Positions 36,101 to 48,100 of a stretch of 64,000 nt of DNA are shown one piece after another. The position numbers and the translations under genes are program-made. Numbering within the stretch: position 1 is the first letter of the stretch; each line of letters starts with the position of its first letter. The stretch lies in assembly GCF_023856365.1 (NCBI RefSeq), contig NW_026042423.1, positions 248,001 to 312,000 of the forward strand, written 5' to 3'. The notes under the pieces are model-generated. The model was given only the letters and a program-made list of their open reading frames with translations. It ran no database searches and had not been told where the DNA came from. This DNA comes from Brienomyrus brachyistius. Taxonomy: Eukaryota > Chordata > Actinopteri > Osteoglossiformes > Mormyridae.

Positions 36101-39100
36101 CATCACTTCCTGCCTGGCTTCACCCTCCCAGCATCCTTCTCCAACAGGGCGACCACGTACGCCTCCTGTGGCTCCCGGCGGTTGCCACGGCAACTTACCT
36201 TCACTCGCACGCTTTGTGCCCGAGCAGCAGCGTGTCATCTGCCCGCTCATTGTGCTCTGAATCTGCCTCGCTTGTCACCTGTTGGAGTCTCACTCCCCAC
36301 TCCGCCAGCTCCATTCGTTTTGGTTAAGCGTGTTAGGATTGCTCCAGGGGAGGAGGGCGGAGGGTGGGGCGGCGATTAGGCCTGTGGTGAAAGGATGTGG
36401 GGGGTGGAGGCTTAATTTAGGGATGGGTGGAGTAATGGGGATGAGGAACACTAAAAGTCTAATTATTATTATTTTATTATTGTTGTTGTTGTTACATATT
36501 ATTACAGTATCCATCCATTCATCCATCCATCCATCCATCCATCCATCCATCCATCCATCCATATTTCCTTAAATTTCTGCCTTAAATATAACAGAAGTAC
36601 TGTGTGCTTCTTCGTCTGTTTGCTGTGTTTACGTGTCTGCACTATGCGTGCTGTCTTTGTCACATTGTCGGTTTCACACTGCATGTTTGTTTGCGTGCAC
36701 TTTGCGTGCCTCGCTGTTTATGCACAAGTTAAAGTTCATCTTATCTGATCTGTATAACAAGTGGAAAAATGGAAGTGGATGAGGAACGGGTGACGTGGAT
36801 GCGGGTGCGTCTGAGGTGTCACCCGCCACGCACCGTTGGGATGCATTATGAGGAAACGAGGAACTGGCCCTTTGATTGCCCGCTGCCAGCCGTCACTGTC
36901 TGGGCTGGCATCACTGCATCACTGTTTATTACAGTTACGAGGATGCCTCTGCTTAGAGGAGCAGGGCTCTGCTTAGCCCTGGGAGCCCAGTCTCCTGCGT
37001 GTTACAGCTGTTAGGAGCTGCAGTTGTCCCCAGTAACTGGCGGGGCGCTGTGCTGGGGCGTCGTAGCCACATTATCCGAAGCGATGTACATTTTTGTGAA
37101 AGCAGGCTCAGCTAATCCCTGGAGCAGCTGTAGGTTATGAGCCTTGCTCAAGGGGCCCCAGGGTAAAAGCAGTCTGCTTCTGGGATTCAAACCAGCAACC
37201 ATCTGATCATAGGCACAGTGTCCTAGTCTCACCCCCGGCTCTGTCTCCCGCTGCAGCCACCGCCTTAAAGTGTGAACGCGGTGGTCCTGGGTGGAGACGT
37301 TATGGTGGGAGGAGCCTCTAGGGACAGCGGCCCGTGTGACTATTATTCCAACATGGGTCGACACCCTCTAAGCACTCAGGTCCGCTTTGCCATTGCGCTC
37401 ATCAAAAATACATTTAGCGAATGTCAGGACAAACTTCACATCCATTCATAATAAATACGCATTTCTATTATTGGGTTGCATAATTCATTCGCCTCATTTG
37501 GAAGATTTGAACGCTTATGTGCATATATATATATATGTACGCATGTCCCGGAACTAACTGCATTAGCCTGCTAGCTGGTCCGTCCCTGTTACTCTTACAC
37601 CCACATGATACAACAGATGGTTATCGCTGGGGGGGGGGGGTGTGTGGTCCCTGAGACCCGTCAGGTAGCTGCAAACAGGTACGCGAGTGGGAGACTCTGG
37701 ATGTGAGTACATGGCCTGCAGGAGGGACGGCCTACCCAGGAAAGAATGTAAAGGATGTCGACCTGCCAGGCCAGAGCTGCTCGGCCTGGGGCGAAGGCTC
37801 GACATTCCTTATCTCTCCTGGGTTTCGCAAACAGGTTAGCTCGTTCCGCGAGATAGGTCACTCCCGAAACAGGAACAGCCACGGGATGGTATGTAAAACT
37901 TCTTCTGCACCCCTTAGCCATTTCGGCACTGGTCCAAGCCCGTCCGGGCCTCTCTCTTCTCTGCTCAGCAAATTTCATCATGGGCGACCTGGCGGTGTTG
38001 TCTCAAATTACTATAAATTACCCTCTAAGTCTGAAATCCTAGAATCAGCCCTGAGTGTAAGATTGAGGATAATGAGTAACCCCATGTTTTTTGGGGGCTG
38101 TGCCCCCTGAGAGGCTGCTCTATTGTTCTCTGAGGGGAATAATGATCCTGGATCCTCCGCTGTATCGCTCTCCTGTCCCGCGTCAGGTTGGCGAATTAGC
38201 ATTGCATTCATAGATTTTTATACAATTGGATTACCTCTCATGAGGACTGAAAAAGGGTCCCCACAAGGTCAAAGTAACAGGTTGTTTTCAAGTTGTAGGG
38301 ACATTTGGTCCCCACAGTGTAATATATACATGACACACAAATACACACGCACACACACACACACATACAAAACACAGCAATCCTTCTCAACCACATGCAA
38401 GATGGAACTGAAGCACAATGAAGAGACAGAAACAGACATTTGAGGAACATACTACACACACACAGACTGAGTCTACAGCAATAACTCGAACCCGGAGCCT
38501 CTGGCCAGCCTGTCTGCGACACATGTGTAGTAACGCGAAGGCCGCTCTGTACTCTTTTTCCCTCCGTTTCCTCACGTCCTCCTCTCCCCTCCGCTGTTGC
38601 TATGGTTAAATGTTCCCAACCTTGACTTAATTAAATTAGCCTAAAGCATAATGATTACAAAATATTTAATATCCAGGGTGATCGCGTTGTACAAGACTTC
38701 TTTTGTCCTTGGTATTATGAATGTGTTTCTTAACACCGCTCCCAAATGTAGGATTTATCTTAATGGGAACGCAGATTTGAGTCTTGACGGCCTTGTAGGC
38801 TTTTCGGTGAATAATCGGCAATGTAAGTTCACCCTTAACAGCTGTTTAAGGCAGAAATGACGGCTGAAGAGTTTTAAATAAAGGCTCATTTTGGATGAGG
38901 CCGAGCGTCTGTTTGTTTGGGTGCCTGATGGTGGGTCGCTTGTGAGTCATTTGTCATGCATGCAGTTTGAGGGTGGGGAATGTCTATCTATAGCACAAAT
39001 GCTTTGGAATTTGGGGGGGGGGGGGCAGGGTACGCTTTTAATTAACGGTTTTAGGAAAACTAGCGCGCTCTTCCCAGGCCGAACTTACCTAAGCCGGACA

Positions 39101-42100
39101 GGATCCTTGACTGGGCCAAGCGGCGCTGTCTGCTGGCCAGAACCGAGATTGTTTAGGGGTGGCAGGGTGGGTTGGGTTAAGGGGGCTAAATATGTAGCCA
39201 CCCCCCACAGAAGTGCTGGATTAGGCTCAGATCGCTGCTTTATTTGTCTGAGTACATGCCAGCAGGCAAATGCAGTTGGACCGGTTCTGGTGTAGCGCCA
39301 ATTTAAGGGATTGTGGCAAGCGGGCAGGCCTCCCCTCTCCGTGTAACGCCGGTGCCCGCAGGTCTGTAGGGCCGCCCCTCTCCGTGTAACGCAGGTGCCC
39401 GCAGGTCTGCAGGGACACCCCCCTCCCCCCCAAACCTGCGGCGGGTGCTACACGCCTTAGCCATACCTGCTAACGGTCGTAACCCCTTCGTTAAACATTC
39501 GTACTCTGCTGTAATTAGTGTCAGCGGGATGCTTCATTTGACAGTTAACTGCCAGTTGGATTAGGACGCGGGGCTTGACGTCTGCCCCCCCACTGCTTTT
39601 CGAGTCAGCATAAATGTGCTGCGGCGGCACACAGAAGGCTAAAGGGCTTTGTCGTATGACACGGCTCTGCATGATCTGAGGGCCCAGGACGCAGTGGCCA
39701 CTCGGTCAGGCGCCGACGTTCTCTAATTGACAGTTTTTTGCCGGACGTACAGAAGCCTGACTGGCCGATTTGGGAGCCGGGCATCTGAGGGTGGGGACCG
39801 ATGCTGCCGTCAGCTGCCCCCTGGCTGTCACCCTCGAGTCTGCTCCGCTGGGTTCCTGTTCTGCCATGTGGAGGCCTCACATGGCCTTCAGAGCATGGAG
39901 ACCCGGTAGCTCGCAGGCTGCCTATGCAGTGCTGATGTCTGGCTTGAATTTGGCAGCTGTTATCAGTGCCATCAGCTTCCCCTGATCCCTCCTCCGGCAG
40001 ACAGGACAGTCTGAAAGCCGCCCCGTCTTTCTGCTCCCTTCTTCCTCTGTACTTTTTGTCCAGCTTTATTGTCAGGGTGAGACAATCGATAAAACACAAC
40101 TGTGAACTGAAAGCTCTGGTTTCTTGGGTCAGACAATGCTGCCCCCCTCCCCCCTCCATCTTCCAAGCTGAATGTGAACCCCCCCCCCCCCATTATAAAC
40201 AACAGGCTCCTTTGTTGTTTAGCTATCATGAATGTGGGGATCAGCTATGGCTGGCATGCAGATGCTCTTGCCCTTGCAGGAACTGTGGTGGGGGGACTGT
40301 GCTGGAGGTTATCCAAAGTCTTTTCATCCTACTGGGGTCCCTCTCACCAGATTCTGTCGGGGAATAACCTTCCCTGCTATGGTTCTATCTTGGTTCCTTC
40401 CAGCCTGATTCCATTTTTCCGGGCTCTGTCTTGGAAACAGTCTATCTTAGCTCCTTGGTTCCTTGTTCATTTCTTGGTTCCTGACTCCATATCTCTAGGT
40501 TCCATTCTGCCAGGTTCCATTCCACCAAGTTCTGTCCTGCCATGGTTGTATGTTGGTTCCTTCCTAGCGGATTCCATCCTGTCTAGGTTCCGTACTTCTA
40601 GTTACTGTCCCACTTGGTTCCCTCCTACCATATTTTGTCCCAACAGGTTCCGTCGCACTAGGTTCTGTCCTTTCCAGATTGTGTCCCAGGTCCTTCTCAT
40701 CGGGTTTCTTCCTGCTATGTTCTTTTCTGCCAACTTCTGTCCTGCTAAGTTCCGTCCCACCAGGGTTTGTCCTGCCAGGTGTCGTCCTGCCAGGTGTCGT
40801 CCTGCCATCCGGGTGTGGGGACCATGTACTGCATCGGTCTGCACACTCTGGGTGAGGATGTGGACTGTTCTTTGTGAAGCAGAGTACTTCCCTCGTTCAT
40901 CCAAAACTACGATGGAACTGCTGACTTTCTGCCAGGGGATAACCAAGGGTCTGTTTTTCTGACAGCAGTACCTTTCGCAGATCCTTTCAAAACAATTTCT
41001 AAAAATTGTTGTTTGTGGGGAGCCCCAAAATTCTGTGGTTAATTATGCATGTCCAGGTACTGTCAATGTCAGACTCCCCCTGACACTAAGATACCATTCC
41101 CCTGCCAATGATGACCAGAGGTGTTTGCTGTGCAGCCTGGACCCTGAGCATCCCTACCCAGGATTAGTTGACATTAACTCACAGCGACTGGAGAGCGATG
41201 GGCACTCATGTCAGAATGAGTCAGGGTCCCTTGTTTTTCCTTCAGGGGTCCTGCATTTTTCCCTGCGTGTTTGATCCAAGGCCCGTGAAATGAAGGCCTG
41301 GTTTGCAGCAGTCTGGGAATCGTGCTCGCAGTCTGGGAAAAGCTACACCCAGGGGCTGCGATGACTTGGCCTCCTTGGAATGTTGTTTTTTCTTCCTAAA
41401 CTCTGATTATGGGTTGGTTTTGATGCGATGTGCAGCGGCTTTCCTTTACGCCGTGCTTGTAATCCGACAATTAGCTTGTCCGGCACAGTTAAGCCACCTC
41501 CCTCTGTCGTAACTCCGCATTTCATTGCAGTCACGTGTCCCCTTATCATCTATCTGTGTTGCAACCCTCTGCGTGTTTGTTGTGAGTCTCTATCTGGCCC
41601 AGGCGGCCACAATGGCAGACGTAGAAGGTAAACAGAGATGGTGAAACCCTGAATTGTCACTCTCCCTTCTCCCTCCCTCTCACTCACTCACACACGCTTC
41701 ATCCTGTGACCATGCCATCCCTTACATGGGGTGGAAGTGCCGCTGTGAGCCTGCAAGCATGAATCTCAGCGAGAACAAACAAAGGGAATGATTGTTTGAT
41801 CGGCTTCCAAGTTCGGTGACTCACGTCAGGGAACAACAATGAAGAAGCCCAGATGCTGCAGGGGAAAATCTGAAGGCTCTTTGCAAATCCTGATCAGTTG
41901 CTGAGAGTTAGTACTCGGGTCACTTGAGTGGCTGAGGACCTTTGACATCCGGGGCCTCAGATTCATGCAGTAACCATCCCCTGTGTCTCTGCTTCCTCTC
42001 AGGTGAACTTCGTGGTCTGCCAGCTGTTCGCCCTCCTGATGGCCTTCTGGTTCCGGCTCTATCTGCACCCCAGCAAGACCAGTACCTTCGTCCGGCACAT

Positions 42101-45100
42101 GGTGGCCATGTTGCTGGGCTTGTACCTGGCTGTGTTCTGCTTCGGGTGGTAAGCGTCTCCATTACCTCTGTCATCGTGCTCCACGCACTCAAGGGGCAGT
42201 GGTCCTTGGCCATTTTGCTGGGTGTTTGCGATGGTCCCAGATCTTAATGTCTATAACCAACTCAAGATTCTTCAGGGATGTTGGAGCCTGAACACTCCCT
42301 GCCCCACCGACCCATTACTGCCCAACACCACAAGTTTCCCAGCCCATCTCGTATCCACTACTCTACCTGCCATTGGCGTATCTAACAGGCATTATCACTA
42401 TTGCCAATTTTCGTTTTCTCACCCAAATATTACGAGTCAAAAATATGCACTAGGTTTTGTGTAAAAGCCCTAATACTGCCAAAGATTAGTAACCCAATCT
42501 TCTTTGAACTGAATCGGTATTTGATATCTCAAACATCACTGAGTCTTAGGACTCAGTAAATGGATCCCATTTAATATGTCAAACAAATCGATAAGCGTCG
42601 TTTGGGGCCCCGCCTGTCCACTGGAGCCTTTAATCGACACAGGAAAGTCGTAGGTATAAACTCCTGTTCTACACTTTCTCTTAGGATGGCGCCTGTGTTT
42701 TTCTCTGGTTCTAGTGTCATTTAAACACCGTGTCATTAGCAGGATCCTGCGGGCATGCGACAGTGGCGGACCGTTGGCAATCGAAGCTTGCGTGTGGCAC
42801 TCCTGTTATTGCTATTGAAGCTCCTGTGCTGATTAACTGACCCCCCCCCACCACTCCTTCATTCAACACGCCTCCAACATTACCTAAACCTAATCCTGGT
42901 GTTTTTTTCCCGGCACCGCCGACAAGAACGGCCGCGACAAGGTGTTTAAGCAGCATGAACAGCACCCTGGATGACGTAATCATCCTGAGAAAGCCTGTGG
43001 GGGCATGGCAGATTCCTTACGGGAGTATGAGCTCCTGTAATGAGTTGCGTTCTACATCTTCTGTGGCTTTGTTGTTTCTTGGTGTATCAGGATTGGGAGG
43101 CAGGCCTCCTGCCTTTTGTTCTCTTCTACAACTTACGCCTGTAGGTGGATGTTTCTAGCTTTAACACTCATGGGATGACTTCTGTTCCCGGACATAGCTC
43201 AGGACCCTCTGTTGACCTTTCTTTGGGCAGCCCTCAAGTTTTCTTTCAGAATGTCTGGCCATCTGTCACTTAATCTTTTGTTTTGTGGTCAACAGTTTGC
43301 TTGAATCCCATTTACATTTCGATGCATTTAGCAGATGCCTTTGTCCAAAGCTGTGTACAGATGAGGATCGTTGAGCAGGGTCAGTCAGCATCCCTGGAGT
43401 GATTGTGGTTATGGGCTTCGCTGAAGGACCCAACAAGTTGGCCGACTTGCTTTTTGGAGAGAGAGAACTTTGCATGATTTTCACTTACCCAGGAGTTACA
43501 TGTGTAGTGTCCAGCATGGATTGAGAATATTCAAAACAGAGGCAAGATATGCAGGCTGCCTTGCTAGCTTCGGCAAACAAAGAAGAGGGGCGGCTTGTCC
43601 CCATATCCTCTACCATCCACCCCTGGCTCTCAGGCCACCGCAAGTATCTCTCCTATCTCTGGCTGCTGATGGCATAGTTGGATATTGCCTGGGAATGTCA
43701 CTGTGGCATGACACTGCAGGGATGCTTTCATCCTTTTCCGAATTGTCATCAAGAGGACATCTCTTGCGGACATGTAGACTCATCTGGGTCATCACTGCTA
43801 TGTTGGGAAGAAGAGTGGCACCAATAGAGAAATGTCCTGGAAGGAAGGTGCCCACATTGGCTTTTAGAGTAAACAAACCTTCAGTCTGTATAGGGCGGTG
43901 AATCCTCATGGTTTTCCATCAGGGCCTGCAGCAGAAGTGTGCCGAAGGAGTCCTGACCAAAGCTAAACTGGGTGAGATCGTTCGGCAATGGGGATCCCTG
44001 GCATGTTATAGGTTATAGGTGCTCACCCTTTAGCTCTAGTCTGCGTCTCCTTAGGCTGATAAACGTCTTCAGTCTAATGTAGGGAATGATGGCAAACAGG
44101 TGTGGACAGCCTGGGGGGGGGGGAATCCTACACTCCCTCGTTTTTTTCCCCTTGCAATGCTCAGATTCCTCAGAAGATCAGGGTGTTCCTGCCAACGGGG
44201 GCCGTTATCGATTATCCTCCCACAAGCCTCCTGCAAAGTCACCCTTGAGTTGGACCATGGGCAAACTCTCGAAGTGTATATTTGCTAGAAATGGCTATTA
44301 TAGATACAAGCAAGCCATTGTGTATATATTCTCAGGCTCCTCCAGGTTATTTTCGGAGCGATTAATATGGGAATCCAGTCCAAACTAATTATTCGGCAGC
44401 TTAGCAATATGCAAAAACTCTTCAGTTTTGTACTTTGTCCTCTGCATATTTTTTTCTGGTTATTTATAGTTGTGATGCAGACATCTGGTGTCTGTTGTTG
44501 CTTTTGGTCATTGATAATGATATTAATCTAAATGCAGCGGCTGACTATGTACACTGAACCGTTATTGGTCAGATTGATGTTTCCACTGGTGCTGAAATGC
44601 ATTGTGGGCCTGATTTCTCTCCGCCTCTCTCACCTGTTGCAGGTACTCTTTGCACTTCCTCTTCCAGAGTGGCCTCACCTACTGCATCATGCTCTTTGCT
44701 GGAGCTGAGCACATGCACAAGTAAGTGCCCCCCCCCCCCCCCCCCCCCCCATCACGCAGCCCCCTCCATTTTAATTTCTGTGTATTTTATCATCTATGGC
44801 AAGAGTAGTGAATTATTTTTCCCTGAAGTTTGGATTGCAACAGGCACTTAAAGCCAAGGTCGGGGGTGGGGGTGGAAGGGGGGGGGGGGGGATCTCTCAG
44901 TAAATTTCACCGATGGTGCGGGGGGGGGGGGGGGGCAATGGAGGCATTGGTCTTCTGATTATATTGTGTTTCAGTCCAGATGCGAACCATCATTTACTGG
45001 GAGAGTCCTTCCTCCATGTATTATGAAACGAGATTTGTTGGTTAGCAAGATAACTCGGATTTAAGGTAGTCTGGGCTAAATGTAAAGCAATGAAGATTAA

Positions 45101-48100
45101 GTCCATTTAAACTGGGGTACCCTAGATCTGGCTAACCAACAAATCTAGTTTTGTCTATGGTGTCATAGTTGGGGTTGGGATCTGTCGATGCACTGCACCG
45201 TAAACGGACAAAGAATCCAACCGTTCTAGACAATGGGGTCCTTCTTTTTTTTGGCAAAGCTTATCCTCTGGCTCGAGGTGGGTAAGGCGAGGTGCGTGCC
45301 TTGGTGGCGGCAGAGAGCTCCCTCCCTGCTGTGCTGACTGAGCTACAGTGGATCTTTCGCCTTGGGTTCACAGAAGGATCCAGTGCTCCCCCCTCTCCTG
45401 GGGATAGAGTCAAAAATAAGAGCTTGGCAGTGATTAAGACCAAAGCAAACACTGGATGAAGGCAAGCTGTAAACTATAAACGGTGACACTATAGGCGAGC
45501 TTTCCCAGCTGATGGATAACATTTATAAAAATATTAGCCACCACAATGCTGTACATTGTGAGAAGTTATGAAAGATGGATGCATGTCTGTTACTGATTAA
45601 GATATGCACATTTGTGGCTAGGTAATTGTTTTGTTTAAAAATCTGTTGTTAATTCTGGGCGCTGGTCATTTTTTTCCCCAGATTCTGTCTTATGACTTCC
45701 TGATGTTACACAGGATTGATATGGCTGTCTGTCCTCAGAAAAAACTCATTGATAAAGCCCTTTTCTTTTCTTAACTGGAACGTGGCGCTCTCATCAATGT
45801 AGGCATTATACAGCAACTCTGGAAACACCTCACAAGAGTTCACTGTGTTACAGTAAAGGGGATACAGGAAGTGTGTCTGTCACAGGCTGAATCGGTCAGA
45901 ATTCCTAAGCATTGGTCTCTAAGCGGTATCTGTGCTGGGGGATGAGTGGAGGGAAGTCCGGTCTGCCTCAGGGTTTACCGGAGGCTCGTGTCAGGGCTGT
46001 TAATGAGGCTGGGTGTGTGGAAAAGCTGAGATTCACCACCTGTGGGCTCACTTCTGCAGGATATAGTAACAGAGTGGAAAGAGGTGCTATTGTGGTTGAA
46101 GGTGCACAGGGTGGCATTGTGTCTTTAAGCATGAGCTGAAAAGTTCATGAGAGTGTATGCGTGATACGCTGTATACAATCGGTACTCTATATTATATATA
46201 CATGTATGTCTAAAGTGTGGACGCACCTGCTTCTAATGCATTTCTCTCTATTTCAGCTGTTAGTCACTTTATAGCAAAAGGCCTCTAGACAAAAGGCAAA
46301 GTATTACATATCAAATATTGCAATGAACAAGAATGTTCAACATCTCAGAATTCTCTCAGATTTTAGTCTCTTCAAAATAACCTCCTTCTGCTTCGATGAC
46401 AGCATTGCAGGCTCTTGGCATTCTTTAAACCAGCTTCCAGATGTAGCCACCTGGAATGCTTCTCCAACAGTCCTGAAGGACTTTCCACAAGTTCTGGGCA
46501 CAAGTTCTTGGCTACTTTGCTCTTACTCTTTGATCAAACCTATCCCAGACCAGCTCTATAGGGTTTAGGTTGGGGGATTGTGGGGGGGGCAGGTCATCTG
46601 TCACAGCACTTCATCTCAATGCTTGTTCACAAGATAATACTTACTCCATAACCTGAAAAACTAATGATTTTCCAGACCTTTGACTGGTAATGTGTGTGTG
46701 GGTCCTGCTACACTGTGAAAATTGTTCTGGAGCTGTTTGAGGAACACTTGGCCTCCAAATTCCAAAGATATAAATCTGATCGAGCATCTGTGGGACGTGC
46801 TGGACAAACACGTCCAATTCATGGAGGCCCAACCTCACAGCTTAGGGGAATTAAAGGATCTGCTGCTGACATCTTGGTGTCAGATACCACAGGACGCCTT
46901 CAGAGGTCGTGTGGAGTCCAGGCCTCGATGAGTCAGAGCTGTTGGGCAGATGGTTTTAATGTTATGGTTGATCGGTGTGTGTGGCGCTGTGCACTAACAG
47001 TCCCCTTTCCGTTCGGCCAGCGCTCCGTGAGACTAGTGTCAGAGGCTGCCGAGATGGTAACCGGCCCTGCTTGTAACCCATGTGGACTTCTGGGGGGGGG
47101 GGGGCTGTCCTCCCCCGGTTAGGAGAGAGAGGAACATTAAAAGGGTGGGTTTACTGACAAACACCGGCACTGGGGGGTGAGTGAGGTAAGGAGAAAGAAA
47201 GAAGCATTTATAGGATGAGTGCTTGAGGGCAGGTTGTGACAGGAATAGACTGGATAGGGTGTGAGAAGGGGTGGGGCAGGTTGTGACAGGAAAAGGCCGG
47301 ATAGGGTGTGAGAAGGGGCAGAGTGATTAACAGGCTGTGTATGAAAAGCATGCATGCGTTTATTTGGGCAGAGATGTTCAGAGGGACGCAGGTGGCATGA
47401 AGACTTTTATGTTGGAAGCTAAGATATGATATTGAAAGACGATACGCACAGCGAGGCTTCCCTACAGAGAGCTACAGCCCCTTGTTTGTGGGGTTAAGGG
47501 GGATATCGTGGCTGTCAGCCAACAGGCCTACCTCTCCTCCCAGCCCCCTTGCTACAACCATTTAACGGTGGGTTCTGGACAGCACTAAAATGAGCTAGAT
47601 GGACGTCCTCCACAGGCCGTCGTGAGGTGGACCTGCTGGGGGCCGGACAAATAAATCTCCACAGTAATGAAATGGAGAAAAGCGCATACGTGGATCTTTT
47701 CCCAGAGGGCCGTGCCGGCCCCATGCCGCTGGCCATTAGCCCAACTTTGTCAGAGGCATCGTTCTTTATTTGTTTTGGACAGGGTGCTCTACTTCCCCTC
47801 ATGCACGGGAGAATGCTGTGGTCATTTATGTGTTCCTTTTCTGTGGTGCAAGTAGCCTTTTGGCCATGTTGGTGTCAGGTGATGTCAGCGATGCGCTCCG
47901 CTTGGCTACTGTGCAGCACACGACAGCGTTCCCGTCCACGTTCTGCACCGCAGCATGGGGAAACATGAACAGCACCATCTGCTGGCCAAGCAGTGTAACA
48001 GTCACACCCCTTTCAGCCATTAGGATGTTTTCCCTGCCTCCGGATTTATCTTCCCGTATCAGAAACTCATGAAATTCAGGATGTTGAGCCGCTTCAAACG

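Larger units (their letters stand above)
25407..42002 (+). other. mboat2 intron 1 (16.6 kb)
   Basis: No exon of another gene was recognised. The intron carries microsatellites (28600, 30080, 34232, 36510, 38347), SINE remnants (32100, 37055), a MITE-like element (35059), two 'ggtcccca' repeats (30128, 38243), local duplications (30436, 30735, 39332) and the 15-bp minisatellite (about 40360-40810). Large first introns are usual in this gene. Confidence 0.75.

Noticed and set aside
39605..40159. A 184-codon minus-strand open frame
   Set aside because: No recognisable domain, low-complexity composition and location inside mboat2 intron 1; probably chance in a stop-poor GC-rich stretch.
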